From: Trissonchulus latispiculum
Lineage: Eukaryota > Nematoda > Enoplea > Enoplida > Ironidae
Assembly (NCBI GenBank): GCA_030248195.1
Contig: JASAND010020078.1
Span: 28,371-92,370 of the forward strand
DNA length: 64,000 nt
Direction: 5' to 3'
Part shown: positions 1 through 12,180 of the stretch, one piece after another
How positions within the stretch are numbered: position 1 is the first letter of the stretch
Layout of the letters: each line of letters opens with the position of its first letter
Translations under genes and position numbers: made by a program
Notes under the pieces: model-generated
What the model was told of the DNA's origin: nothing
What the model saw: only the letters and a program-made list of their open reading frames with translations
Databases searched by the model: none

Positions 1-2
1 CT

Positions 3-655
3 GACCAAATTATTCATCATTTTTCATCTCCCCCAGCGGAGCTCCCCTGGGAACCCAACGTAATGATATGGACGGACGGCTCAGCTACAGGCGGAACCAC
101 AGACGGCGGAGCTGGTGCGGTAATCAAATCGGACTACGGACTGACGACCTATCTGCATAAGCTAGCTGGAAAGTTCTGCTCAAGTTACAGAGCGGAACTT
201 GTGGTCATCGAACGAGCGCTCAGTTGGTGTACCAAGAACAAATATCTACTCCCCGTCGATTCCCGGATCCTCTTTGAGACTGATAGCCAGTCCGCCTGTT
301 TACGCCTCAGCAACAGCAACAGCATCCCGGATCCAATCATTGAAAAAATCAGAACTCTGCTAGATGAACTAAACGTACCGGTCGCCTTTCGCTGGGTTCC
401 TGGATGCAGGAATCTGGGGTAACGAAGAAGCGGATAAACTGGCCAAGGAGGGCAGCAAGATGCCACAGGACCAGAAACCGCTAGACCAGTCATCCATCCG
501 CAGTCTCATCTACCGCCGAACCCGGGAAAACTGGCGTAGCAGTCTGTCGCACCCCGTGTACTCTAAGCAAACCCAACCAGACGATCAGTCCCGCTCGAAT
601 CGGAAAGGGACCTATCCAGGCGGGATAGGGTAATCCTGGCCCAACTTCGGGCCGG
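3..655 (+). pseudogene. RNase H domain of a non-LTR retrotransposon, 5' part (broken)
   Basis: The reading frame is already open at the window edge and passes into an RNase HI-like domain: WTDGSATGG (first catalytic Asp), YRAEL (Glu), ETDSQSA (Asp), then WVPG. Near position 410 about two bases are missing at the expected conserved His codon. Reading resumes one frame over as AGIWGNEEADKLAKEG, which carries the last catalytic Asp. A further frameshift near 600 precedes LSRRDRVILAQLRAG, the spacer normally found between the RNase H domain and the C-terminal zinc knuckle. In such elements the domain removes RNA from the RNA-DNA hybrid during reverse transcription. The coding sequence is then cut by an inserted transposon and resumes at 3130. 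The RT and endonuclease parts lie outside the window. This is a dead copy. Confidence 0.85.
652..655. repeat. CCGG target-site duplication, left
   Basis: CCGG directly precedes the TGTCG terminus and recurs at 3126-3129 after CGACA. Removing the insert and one CCGG restores the frame of the interrupted retrotransposon protein across Arg-Ala-Gly-Gly-His. Confidence 0.8.
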
Positions 656-1260
656 TGTCGTATGCTACTTTTCCCCCATGCTAGATTTTCCCCCCTAGCT
701 AATATTGCACATAAATACGCATATGTGTTGAAATTTATTGTGTGTAAGGGGGAAAGTTTAGCATGATGACGTCAGCATGTAATCCTTTCCCCCTGTAGTT
801 AGCTACCATTATTGTGTCTTAAATACTAAAATTCAATATTCTCTAACAATTACCACAAGTTGTACACTTAGAAAGCTAACTTTGCTTTTATTAAAAGCTT
901 AAAGCTAATATTCTTAAGCTAGTGTTCTACGTAAGGCTCATTTTAATGATCAGCAAGACTCAAAGACATCCAAATATTGATACACGTTAATTAACCAGAT
1001 CATAACTATGAAACAAGAATTGAAGAAAATTGCAATAAGACTTGGTAAAGCACACACAGAGATCACAATATGAATTCAAAACATACTACCACTTTTCAAA
1101 TTAAAACATCTAAAGCACAAATAAACCACAAAACTATTTAAACAATAGCATACAATACATGCTATCAATAATATCTGTTTTTACAAGTAAATTCAATCGA
1201 CAACTAAAACTAGAGTCACCAAACATTACAAAACTCCTAAGCTTACATAAAGCAAACATG

Positions 1261-1911
1261 TTAGTACTCTTCTTCATTGTCATTAACAGAACGCTCTGAG
1301 CGACAGTAAACCGCTACACCTGGTCGGTGACTTGCACAGAGCTGATCTGCCAAGGGGGAAATATTTGGGTTTCTCATGGCATCGTATAAGTAATGGTTTC
1401 CATTTACAGCAACAACAGCCTGAAAATGATTGCTGCGAAAAACCGTCATTCCAGCAAACACGAATTTGGCACCGTCAATCACGATTTCAGAAGGAATCGC
1501 AGCTATGGCCTCTGCTGCAGGTCGATCGTCCACTATGGTGATAGGGAAAAGCCAAGGATTTCGCTTAAAGTGGAAATAACTGCGGGTTCCCTTCCCATTA
1601 CATTTTCCGAAAGATGTTCCACTGCACGGTTTCATATCATTCTGAGCAAAACGTCGGCTGAGTACATCTGATATTTCATCGGCTTTCACAGAAAGAGTAT
1701 GAAGCTGGACGCTTTGCATTGCCTCTGAACAAGTGGACGAAGAGCAGATGCTTGTAGCCTGAGCGGACCAAACCTCTCTCAGTGGCAAAATTGACTGGGT
1801 TAACTCTGAACCATAGAAGTCATAAACCCCACGACTACCCATCAAAAACTCAGCCCAGACCTTTTTGCCAGCATCAAAGTCACCAGCTAAAATCAAATTT
1901 TGCAGAAGCAT
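1261..1911 (-). pseudogene. Ginger-associated C-terminal domain, possible cysteine-protease fold
   Basis: The open frame is 216 codons. Its last third contains FRSNHFQAVV followed by NGNHYLYDAM, an arrangement like the His-containing end of Ulp1- or OTU-type cysteine peptidases, which some Ginger transposases carry. A Cys-rich stretch (SICSSSTCSE) lies upstream. The first useful splice acceptor is probably TTTGATTTTAG near 1893, which would join it in phase to the upstream ORF at 2168-2437. I cannot confirm protease function. No DDE core lies between the two pieces. Confidence 0.45.
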
Positions 1912-1995
1912 AGTAAAATGTCAATGCTACAGCGATTGTAAGGTCAAATACTGCAAGTGGGATTATATGGGATTGGAACAAGCAAGTTCGGACAA

Positions 1996-2058
1996 ATGGG
2001 ATGGGATGGGACGGTGAATTTGAAAATCCGGTGGGATGGGATGGGATCGGATCGGAGA
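1996..2058. repeat. GGGAT/GGATG-type microsatellite
   Basis: Short irregular pentamer repeat (gggatgggatggga and ggatgggatcggatcgg blocks) inside the Ginger-like element. Confidence 0.7.
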
Positions 2059-2167
2059 ATTCGTCCAATTTGCCAACTCTGGCTTATATAGTCATTGCAC
2101 AAAAGGAAACCACCACCTTAATTAGAGCTACAAACAATTTAAGTAAGTACAATGATTGGGCATTTGT

Positions 2168-2437
2168 TTACCAATTACCTTCTGTGGCATGGACGGAGTT
2201 CAATATCCGCAGCTTCTCATCGTTGCCAATGACAACTTGAGCATGGTCTCTGCCATTTAATCCTGTGTGGAACAGAACGAGGTCTCCATTGATATTTGTA
2301 ACTGAGAAACTTTTGGTTTTTAATCGAAAAGCACGCTTTCCATCTTTGGTGTTGCAGTGGTCAGGATAGCCGCCGTTGCTGAGGTACTGCAGGATGTCCT
2401 CAGCTTCGCCCCTCTCCATCACTCTAAAATAAATCAA
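2168..2437 (-). pseudogene. Integrase zinc-binding-like segment of the Ginger-like element
   Basis: The 89-codon ORF reads YLSNGGYPDHCNTKDGKRAF, then a basic KTKSF patch, a short beta-type stretch around DLVLFH, and EKLRILNSVHATEG. This order (YL..GxYP, KRxFR, LYF, RRxIL..CH) is the region just before and at the HHCC zinc finger of Gypsy/Ginger integrases. It ends at a good donor, GAAG|GTAATT, so it may be an exon rather than a truncated ORF. The Cys pair and catalytic triad expected next are absent here. Confidence 0.5.
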
Positions 2438-3129
2438 AACATACCAAATACAGAAGGTTTGATTTTTTATGTTTCTAATTTACAAACTACGCATGTGGGA
2501 AAAAATTACGTATTTTCAAAGAAATTAGTAAATTTTAAAAATACACATTTACGCAAAAGTAGATCCTCTAAATAATTCGAAAAATTCGAAAAGCAGCTTC
2601 ACAATCACAAGTACAGCAAAGCGGTCAACTACAAAAGATCATCCCACAGTATCACTCACAAAGATCGAGGTACAAAATTATGCAATAGAAATTCAAAAAT
2701 TACGTAGGTAAGCATGAACATTTACTGCAGAACAAATATTTAATAGGTACGGAAATTCTAAAACATAAATGCAAAAATACGTAACCAAGAACATACATAT
2801 ATAGTACAACAAAACTATTTAATACTTACCTGCCAAGATGACACTTTTAAGGAGAGCAGGACGACAGTTTTAAGGCGACCGGGATGATAGTTTTAAGGCC
2901 AGACTTTTTGTCACCAATCTATACTGCATGCTTCTACATGCTCGGCATTGTGGGAAAATGTTTTCTGCAGAACAATAGTGCAAAACTCAACCGATAAGAT
3001 TAAGAGGCGGAGCGAACTTCAACCAATCAGATAGAGGCATGGCCAAAAAAACTACTTTAAATATACTTTAAACATTCAATCATTAGGGGGAAATTTTAGC
3101 ATGGGGGAAACTTTAGCATGCGACACCGG

Positions 3130-3304
3130 CGGACACTGTCCAATACTCAAATCCTATCTGTACAGGATAGGAGCTGTGGACAGTCCAATCTGTGACAGGT
3201 GTGGGGAAGAGAAGGAGGATGCTGTCCATCTAGTCCTGAAATGTCCCGCCCTCACCTCCCAGCGAACCCGTACCACATCAAAAGATTCCAATAAACAACT
3301 GTGA
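3130..3304 (+). pseudogene. C-terminal zinc knuckle of the same non-LTR element
   Basis: This continues the interrupted frame: GHCPILKSYLYRIGAVDSP, then CDRCGEEKEDAVH and LVLKC. The Cys-x2-Cys ... His-x4-Cys pattern is the zinc knuckle that follows RNase H in I/R1/Jockey-type retrotransposons. A stop follows at about 3304. It sits immediately right of the CCGG duplication of the inserted transposon. Confidence 0.8.
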
Positions 3305-4438
3305 ACCTCAATTCAACACTTATTTCTATTTTTTGCTTCAAAATTCCTCAAATTTAAGGTAAAAGTTAAGGAAGAGTTGTGACTAGGTGTATTTAATGAT
3401 ATTTTATTTATTTTATGATCATCCCATATTGAGCTATTAATGAAATGATTTTTGCATTATTAGTATCTTTATTAAAAAATTTTAGGTGTACTCAAATAAT
3501 ACAAACAAGTTAAAGGAGAATTATGATTAAATACAAATAAAAATCAAATAAAAGAATAAAAAGAGGGGGAATGGATATGGTTTTTATGAGTGGGGTTGAT
3601 TTTACAGAGGAACGATAGTATAAATGATAATTACCAGTACAACAAAACGAAAACGGGTGGAATTAGTAAAAGAAATTGACTATATTAGTATAATATTAAA
3701 CTAATTTATAGTGCAGGAGAATGGGATTGATGGTAAGAATGAAGGATTTCAGGTTAGGAAATTCAAAGGTTGAGATTCCGTACTCATAAATTTACAGAAG
3801 TAATGAATCTTTCGGCCCCAATCCCTTAGATTCATACTTCGGCAAATTTATGAATACACATAAATGTTATTGGGGCGGGTGCCGAAATCCGTCATCAGAG
3901 GGATCCAGTAGTCAAGTGCAAATAGAAACATCTCGCTCAGAAACAATAGAAGTTATATACTGTTAAAGTTGACCCGTGAAAATTCAGAACTATTTCAGCA
4001 GTAGAAAATTCAGACTAATGATTTTTATGCAACACCAGTGAGATTCATTAGAAAATTCAGGGGTGAATTTACTAATGACACTTATAACCTTTCAGACTCC
4101 TGACACCTGACTTTTATGCAACTCCTGAACTTTCCTTACTAATTACCCCTGACTCAGGAGTAAGTGTTTTATGCAACTGGGCCCGGGTCGTCTCGGCCAA
4201 TTTTCTATCGGAACATTCCTAACCATATGTACCTCCATTTTGCATGAAGATTAGCGATATCCGGGGCTACTGATTTCGGATATAGCGGTTCCTTACCCCA
4301 TAAACATTATCTCTTTTATTTTTGACCAGTATGTATCATTACAATTTTATGCGGGTGCGCACTAGAGGCTGATAATTTTTAGATTTGTAAGGGATGGGGC
4401 GGTGGCAATAAAATCAAAAACTTTTCTCAAAAATGCTA
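3305..4438. other. Noncoding, no recognised gene
   Basis: AT-rich sequence without a convincing exon. Around 3970-4180 there are repeated AAAATTCAG and TTTTATGCAACxCC words that look like a decayed small repeat. A short inverted pair (CATAAATTT / AAATTTATG) lies near 3785 and 3845. Confidence 0.5.
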
Positions 4439-4440
4439 TA

Positions 4441-4755
4441 CCGTATTATGCCAAACAGTGGCCCATGGGCGTTTTTTCGGAGTCGGCAATTTCGTAATTT
4501 TTGTATTCCAAAAAAGCGCCCACCCCCGAAAAAACGCCCATGGGCTACAGTCATATAATTTCTGCTTAGCCAATTTTCGATAAATTTTTGAGGACGGCAG
4601 AGTGCTCGGGAAGTGTCAGTTGTTTACATGTCAATCCAACAATCATGTACAATTGATTCTAAGCCTTGAGAAATCCAAAAAAGCGCCCCCCCCCCCCCCC
4701 CGAAAAAACGCCCATGGGCGTTTTATTGGGTGGGCCACTGTTTGGCATAATACGG
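4441..4755. mobile_element. Mariner-like MITE with TA duplication
   Basis: The element is 315 bp. Its 25-bp terminal inverted repeats match perfectly: positions 4441-4465 begin CCGTATTATGCCAAAC and the inverse ends at 4755. TA flanks both sides (4439-4440 and 4756-4757). Inside, GCCCATGGGCG hairpins and a poly-C run occur twice in inverted arrangement. There is no coding capacity. The TA duplication suggests Tc1/mariner mobilisation. Confidence 0.8.
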
Positions 4756-4757
4756 TA

Positions 4758-7365
4758 GTTGCACGAAGTTCTTGGGAAGCTGAGCACAAACCAGACATCC
4801 GTTTTCAATCGCTTTCGTTACACTACGGCGTTACCTAACCTTACGCTACATTACACTCGTTCGTTTCGCATACACATCAGCGAGCTAAAGAAAGGCGGAA
4901 TCCAAACTGGACTTCAGAAACATGCTGTGTTCAAAGATTTATCCACAGTTGTTCCAAAATGTTCTTGATCAAAATCTATGCTTCCTTTTGTTTTAATTTT
5001 TTCTTTGATTATTCGTTTACAATGTTTTTGGTTGGGAAATAAAGCAAAGCGCTAGAGATACTCAGCATATTGTAGACATTAGCTATGTTAATTTGAGTCA
5101 AACTAACCACGGGACTTTATTTACAAATGATCACAAAAACACTCTCACAACTGAACAACTCCAACACATGCAAACAATTATTTAGAAATAACTGTTAACA
5201 AAAAATAAGACATAATAATGTATGTAAGCATGAAAGGAATCATTAAATTATTGGTAACGTTTAATAGCGTTTGGCCAACATATCACTGAAGGGCAGAAAA
5301 CCAAGAAACCAAGAATACGCAGAATCGTGTAATCGGTCTCAGTACTAGTGGATACACTGAGTATGTTTAGCAGCATTAAGTATTTAACGTATGAAGGTAA
5401 AAACAGCTCCTATATAGTTGTTGAAGATTTCTTCAAGAATATACATTTCAAATTTCAATAATTCAAAAGTTAAGGATTATTGTTTGGCGGACTGTCGATA
5501 CTGGTATCCAACTTCCCAACTTGAGTCAACAAAAATAAAACAGAGTATTTCATAAAGCAAAAGACAAAAATATCACACATATAATAATATACAAAAATGA
5601 AACAAATGAGAAAAATATGGCTCTAAGTGCCTTTTCGCGCAGTGAGTTAAAAGAGCTAAAACTAACTCAATCCTTTTCGCGCACAGGGTTAAGAGTTAAA
5701 AAATTTTAACTCTATTGCCAAAAAATCCCAAAAAATTTCCAAATAAAACTTAATCAAAAATTTAGTCTGCTGGAAATTTGAGAAATATTCAAAAATAATA
5801 TGTATACGCATGTATATAAGCTGAATACAAGAATATAGAACAATAGTGCAGTAAAATATGCAATGTGTACTGTACATGAAATGCAATAGTTCAACGGCAG
5901 TAATTCAGTAACAGCTTCAATAAAACAACAAAATATAAAAAATAAAAATGCCTTCACAATAAAAAATAATATATATTTATTTACTTAATTTTTATTTTCC
6001 ATTAAAAATTGCTGCGCTACTATTTAGAAAATCGCAAAACGTTTGAAACCTAATTTCTACAATAATAGTCAAAAATAAAAATAACAAACAAAAAGATACA
6101 GTTATAAATGTATATATCAGAAGAAACACAGCGAGGAATAAATAAAAGCACATATTAGTACAAAATTTAGGAGAAATAAAAACAGCAACCAACACAGCAA
6201 ACAATCACTAAAAATAAAATATTACGTTATATAAAACACACAAAGAAAAGGGTTAAACACAAATCAAGTAATGCATAGGACGTAGGTGTACATGTAAACC
6301 AAGAAACAATACTCGTAACAAACGGCTAACATGGACAGCAAAAGTAAACTACGCGTAATTTCTTCGAAAACCAAACTTACGTACACACAGAATTATACAA
6401 TAACGAAGGGTAACCTAACATAAAATACAGTTTAACAGAACAATAAAGTTTCAAGTCTGCACGATGTTGCGATATCATAAAGCATTTGAATTGAGTTCAG
6501 TTAACATTAATCAGCAGCAAAAATTGTAGCTGATGCAAAATGGAATTTCATCAAGCAAACTTGTTTAAAAAGTATATACAGGATTATGACAAATAAACAC
6601 CGAAAGGGCATAATTATATAAAAATAATGAAGAAAACACAAATTCAAGAAAATGGCAGTTACATGCTACATCAGGTAACGATGCCTACGTAATACATTAT
6701 ACAAAATTATGACAAATTTCTGAATACGCAAGCTTCTAGAGATCACAAAATTTCCAATTCTGATTAAAGATTTTTGGTTATCACGAAACCACATTTAGAT
6801 TAGCTTCTTCAGATATTTAACAGTTTTAGCTTACATAGCAGAAAAGAATAAAGTATATACTGACATTTCACTGTCTTCTGGAGTCAGCCAAAATTCTATC
6901 ATTTAAAATCGTTTCTGCAACTGCATGCAGAAATGACAGAAGATGTAACACAGGAAAGACAAACAGGAATATGGCTACTATGAAGACACATTCATATCCC
7001 AACACAATGAAAATTATGACTAACAAAAATATAACATACACAATATTAGAGAAACACAGAGTCCCGCATAAACTGATCAGGCCATATAAAAAAACTCAAA
7101 ACAAATCATCCATATGGAGTCACAGATGTGCACATCGTTGCGGATAGTCTTCGCAAAAACAAGAATAGCTAGTAGCTAATAAACTTGCTAATTTCTTACC
7201 GTTTAAACTGTATAAAAATGCACATCATAGATACCCTTCTTAACAATCGCAGTCGGCGACCAAATGCAAGCGCACGCAATAAACTACTGTCATTGTTTTA
7301 TTAGTTTTCACACTTTATAGTAATCACTGGGCTAGCTGGCATCCGTTGATCGACAGGACGAACCA
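4758..7365. other. Noncoding AT-rich stretch, downstream of the minus-strand gene
   Basis: I see no supported exon. ORFs of 60-70 codons at 5689-6204 are Phe/Ile/Leu-rich products of AT-rich DNA. A short repeat of the phrase 'cctttttcgcgcag/agagttaa' lies near 5625-5700. Confidence 0.5.
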
Positions 7366-10130
7366 TCAATCGCATATACGTTCAAATGAAAGCTGATATT
7401 CTTCGTATGCCACACCAGCATCCTCTGGTGAAAGCATACAGGGCTGAAACAAGAAGAAAAAGACAATCTCAAAAGGTGCCACTAACAGGTAAGATAAAGC
7501 AATCACCGCTATGTTAACATAAAACTAGTCTGGAAACGCTCCCTACGTCCTACAAAACATTACAACAAATGTATGAATAGTCTTCTAGAGGTTAGTTCCC
7601 TTTCTGACCTATTATCGTGCAGCGAACTCCCCGCAACAAGAAAGGACTGGAAATAATAAATTTACGCAATACTTTTCACGATTATATACGTTGTACACTA
7701 CAGAAAATGTATTCATACATGTATTGGCTTATATTTTTATATATTCATATCAAAGGGAAGGTTTTGAAATCTGCCATCTATTGCGCGATTTAAAAATACG
7801 TGCATAAAGGTTACGAAACAATTACGTCTGTACATGTTTGGTCTATACAAAATTTAATGCATGTCTCTCCAAACATTTTTCGCCCAATCGCTAGATTGAC
7901 AGTCAAGGTTAGAGTGAACGGATGCGCTAGTTCAACACAGAATCCAGTGAAGAAAAAAGAACTGGGACTGCACTAGAGAAAAAGACTGTACTTATTTCAA
8001 TCATAATGTAGTACACTATACTCAATGTACATTCTCTATCTGAGTGCAATTATTAGACTTTTTTCCTATGAACTCTGTTTATCTCTAAAGACTCACAAAA
8101 AGTTTACGCAATGGCCACACTAATGTAACGCCATAGTTATGTAACATGATTGTGTCTATCTCATGCACTCAACATATGCATGAGAAGTAGCATCTCACAA
8201 CACAACAAGTTTAAAGTAAGTATATACGTAGCGAGTATTTAGGAGAGTACGTATATGCTGAACTCCACAGGACAGTTAATTCTTTTTTGAAATGTGATTG
8301 ACACGTATTGAGGGCAGACACGAACTAGGCACTGTCATACTAACTGTAGAGTCCAATCGCCTCTGGCACTAAACGAGCTGGGAGTTTACTTTTGGTACAT
8401 GCATAGGAGTGACTGTACACTGTCAAACGAAACATGCAGAGGTCAGTGTCGTTCATTTACACAGCTGATGAGAGAGGTGAACAGGAGGTGGAAAATCCGG
8501 AATATAATCTGCGCATGCAGCAGTTTAACCCATTTTTAATATAAAACTGTTGAACTACTGTGTGCCTATAAGGCTACCTTACACAACAATTAAGCGAAAC
8601 AGTTAGAATACAATGCCGTAAGGATGGACCTAAATAAAGGCAAAAACATGACTAAGGCTTGCGGGTACGTAAACTAGCACAAACTGGCAGCAGAATTACT
8701 GTACGCATTTGATGGACACTTACCGAAGAATAGGCTACTCTGAAGACATAGCTGCTACGTATATGAGAACCGACAGGCAATTCCCATATATTGAAATGAC
8801 GCTGAAACAAGAACTTTATTATAATAATTTTAAGACGAAAATATGAACACAACAGAAACAGTTTTACAGAAACTATAACTGTACCCTCAAAGACTTAAGT
8901 AAGGGCTTGTGCAATGCAACTACTTTTTAACAGAAGCTTGAAATATTTGAGAAATACCGACAAAACGTTAATTTAAAGCCACTTTTATGTTTTGTTTATT
9001 TCAAATGAGTACCTGATGAGGTCCTGGCAAGGAAGATCCCTGGGCAAATAAAGCATCATTGGCCGGAGACTTTTCCAAACCTTCACATCTGTCGCCTATC
9101 TGATGACTGCAGAGTTCAATGAACTGATCATCGTTAATTCTAGAATAAAAAGTAAAAGATTAGAAATTTACAAATCAAAGTTGACAGCACATGAGCCACA
9201 GAAGTATTCAAGATAATCACAACAATAATACAGATCACAGGCATATAAATTCGGGAAAAATAGTCTCTGGAGATGAAAATAACATAAATAAATAAAATAA
9301 CCTACTCAAATTTTATCTCCAGTGGCATATGTGGCATGTATCTTGAAATTGGAATTCGATAATGGAATCGTCCCAGGTAGAGCTTGTCACAAGCAGGTCC
9401 AAAACAGTAGGTATCATGGTCCAGCCAAGTCTTGTTCAGATTCGTCACCATAATTCGAGCATTCGGTGTTTCCCCAGCTAAAACAGTAACAAAACCACGA
9501 TCCTTGGAACACTTCTCTCAACTCAATCAGACACGGCATACCTCAACTCTCAGAGGGATTTGATCTGTATTGTCACCGCCAACAACGGCGATAAGTTAAA
9601 CGAAGAGAAAGAGTTTATTTCATTAGTGCACATCATTATTAAAACGTTAGTATCACAAACAAATCCTTTATGGTGGTATCTCAGTTGAAATATGTCAGCC
9701 GTCAGCTCGAATAAAATGCACGTTTTAAACCCGGACTAGATAATTTGTATATCGATCTAGCGATATTATCACAAAACAGCCATTCAAGACGTATTTTGTT
9801 TAGACTGCTAGCCGGAGGGGAATACAAAGATTATAAAATTCTAGTACAGATACTATTCAGCCAAATTACAAAGCAGCAGCAGATTTGTACACGTAGAAAG
9901 TAATACTGCACAAAAATGAACAATTATGCATATTCTGTACCTTGTCGCTTGGGCCGATCCTTATTTTTAACACTGGAATTGGATTTTGAGGAGGATGATC
10001 GCATCATGACTTGATAAGCCATATTCTTTAAATCCTTCTGCGGCGCTACCAGTGCGTCAATTTTTCGATCATCTACCAAGCCGTACAAATAATGGAGGTT
10101 TACCTCTATGAGGAGCGTTATCATCGTGAC
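7366..10130 (-). CDS. Unknown spliced gene, five 3'-most exons
   Basis: Five minus-strand exons join with consistent phase: 10130-9941 (190 nt), 9477-9306 (172), 9139-9013 (127), 8801-8724 (78) and 7443-7366 (78, ending in TGA). Splice sites are good: acceptors such as TTCTTGTTTCAG and TTACTGTTTTAG, donors GTACAG, GTAGGT, GTACTC and GTAAGT. The joined product is about 214 residues. It includes DDRKIDALVAPQKDL, a Ser/Lys-rich linker (SSSSKSNSSVKNKDRPKR), an aromatic segment with two Cys (YCFGPACDKLYLGRFHYR), IELCSHQIGDRC, and a final SPEDAGVAYEEYQLSFERIC. I do not recognise the family. The two Cys pairs could bind metal. No start codon was found, so 5' exons must lie further right. A solo long-TIR repeat starts only about 70 bp upstream of the first exon seen. 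Confidence 0.75.
8369..8419 (-). CDS. Possible alternative last exon of the unknown gene
   Basis: After the acceptor CATGTTTCGTTTGACAG, a phase-0 exon of 16 codons plus stop (CTVTPMHVPKVNSQLV) could follow exon 8801-8724 instead of the exon at 7443-7366. The polypyrimidine tract is weaker than that of the downstream exon, so this is the less likely choice. Confidence 0.3.
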   Translation of the reverse strand, partial: CTVTPMHVPKVNSQLV

Positions 10131-10198
10131 CTTTTGCACAGCAAAAAAGCAGTAAAATTAAAATCTAATAACAAGTACGCAACCAAAACATTACTCAA

Positions 10199-10405
10199 GA
10201 CGCCAATATGAGCCTCGATTTGTAGGACAAGGCTCATATCTGTTAAGCGGTTGCAACTTGTTTTCCTTAATTTACAACCTCCCTACGGAACTCATATGTA
10301 TTTTACAGGCTAGTTTTTGCTTATGTACAACCTGCCTACGAAGACTCATATGTATTTTACATGCGACGAAGGAGCACTTTTTGTTCTTGTTTGCTATTAT
10401 TTTAT
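10199..10405. repeat. Solo terminal repeat of long-TIR family C
   Basis: It starts at GACGCCAATATGAGCCTCG and ends at GGAGCACTTTTTGTTCTTGT. It is nearly the same as the right end of the complete element at 62670-63422. The AACTCATATGTATTTTAC block is repeated inside. No internal segment or left partner is present. Confidence 0.75.
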
Positions 10406-10449
10406 ATATGTATGCTCCTTTCTATCTTTCAACAGTAGCAAGCAAGCCA

Positions 10450-10895
10450 CCCACAGCACTCCACAACCACTTTGAGCATGCAGTTCTATGACAAATGTTG
10501 CTCAGCTCGCTTAGGGTTTTCATTTGATACCAAATTTGACCACTTGAAAAACTTCATTATTGACCGAAAATCGCCTAAGTCACCACCCCACCCCACCACA
10601 GCACTCCACAGCCACATTGAGCATGCAGTTCTATGACAAACGTTGCTCAGCACGCTTGGGGCTTTCATTTGATACCAAATTTGACCACTTTTGAAAAATT
10701 TCATTTTTGACCGAAAATCGTTTAAGTCACCACCCCACCTCACCACAGCACTCCATAGCCACATTGAGTACGGTTCTTGGCTTTTTATAAAACGTTGCTC
10801 AGCACGCTTAGGGCTTTCATTTGATACCAAATTTGACCACTTTTGAAAAATTTTAGTTTTGACCCCATGACCTCCCACCGACCTGACCCTCCAGA
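10450..10895. repeat. Tandem repeat, about 145 bp x 3
   Basis: Three diverged units begin with CACTCCA(C/T)A near 10458, 10603 and 10748. Each contains a 'gctcag' box, TTTCATTTGATACCAAAT, TTGACCACTT and 'gaccgaaaatcg'. The ORF of 151 codons across it is a by-product. The core resembles the satellites at 42.7-50 kb. Confidence 0.8.
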
Positions 10896-11873
10896 TTGCA
10901 AAGTGGAACCAGCACAGCAAGATGGGTGGGTCAGACGGCAAAACAGATGCCAGGAATGAGCTGGGCGCACCAGAAAACCTTCATAGAACCATGTTTTGGG
11001 AGCTGCTACTGTACGAGTCCTATGGGCGGTGTTCCCGGAAGTCGGTACCGACCTGAGCCCTCAGACGGTCAAGTGGAACCAGCCCAGCAACTGGGTTACT
11101 CGGGCGGCAAAACTGATAGCGGGAATCGATTTTCCGTCCCAAAAAAAATCTTTGTACGCAAAATTTGAGCCACCCATGTAGCAAAAATAAGCGAAAAATT
11201 TAAGTTCAAAGTTCAACCCAAAATTACAACAATCTTACCGGCCAGTACCGAAAAATTACGCACTTTTTGCGACTTAAAAATCATATAGCATTTGAACGTC
11301 CCCGATACGTGTACTGTTTCCCAACCACTCAGTCAGGATTACCCCTATAGCCCAAATCAGACATTATTAAGGCGCCTTTCCGAAGCATACCTTTTGGCCA
11401 TTTTAGCGTTTTGGCCGACTTTGGTCCCCAGCCAAAAATTTTTTCCGGCTCCGGGAGGCATAAAAACGAGCTTATTTTCATATATTTTTGATTTGTACTA
11501 CAAGAATATATATGGGTTTCATAGGCAAAAATTTTTCTATCTGTAGTTATTCAGGCTACAAAACCCCCTTATGAGACATCAAAAGCGAGAAACCGGAAAA
11601 AAAGAAAAAACACAATTTTCGTAAGCGATTTTTGGGGCAACCTTTTTTAACGAGAAAGTGGTACGGGGAAGTTGAAAACCCGGCAAACATACTAAACTCG
11701 ACACGTAACAATTTGCTGCGCACATAATCTGCGCAGGATCTGCAGAATCTGCGGGCAACTACTGTGCAGCTCTTGTTTCACATAGGGTCATTCGACCATT
11801 TTCACTCATATTGATAGGTTGCTACCGCGAGCCCTCTGATATATATATATCTATCTATATATGGCTATATCTA

Positions 11874-11923
<50 letters not shown>

Positions 11924-12180
11924 TAGTTTATATACTAGTGCGATTTCAGCTGGCAGCTTGTATATAACTGACTTCTGAAAGAGATAGAGCTGCAGACTGT
12001 AAGTACAGAAATAAGCTGACATGTAATACGTTTTCCGAAATAAAAGCGTTTGTTTTAATAAAAATTACTTAAGAGTTATCTTGCCGGTTAGACAACTTTG
12101 ACAAATAAATAGGAATTTGACGCATGTCCCATTGGCGAAAACAACGGCCTTGAAGGAGTTATTTAAGTGGCTGTAAATGT
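10896..12180. other. Noncoding, with a (TA)n tract at 11876-11920
   Basis: No gene seen. A pure TA microsatellite of about 45 bp occupies 11876-11920. The part before it is moderately GC-rich but without an exon signature I trust. Confidence 0.5.

Larger units (their letters stand above)
656..3125 (-). mobile_element. Ginger-like DNA transposon, internally deleted
   Basis: This 2,470-bp insertion begins TGTCGTATGCTA and ends with the near-inverse TAGCATGCGACA. It is flanked by CCGG on both sides. Just inside each end the motif CCCCCATGCTA is repeated, giving about 45 bp of imperfect terminal inverted repeat. Termini of the form TGTNR...YNACA and a 4-bp duplication are what is described for Ginger1 elements, whose transposase resembles Gypsy integrase. 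Two minus-strand ORFs inside fit this: an integrase zinc-binding-like segment and a downstream domain. The DDE catalytic core is missing, so the copy is non-autonomous. The superfamily call is an inference from termini plus weak protein resemblance. Confidence 0.65.

Noticed and set aside
5689..6204. Membrane protein ORFs
   Set aside because: Hydrophobic runs come from AT-rich sequence with no codon bias or splice support.
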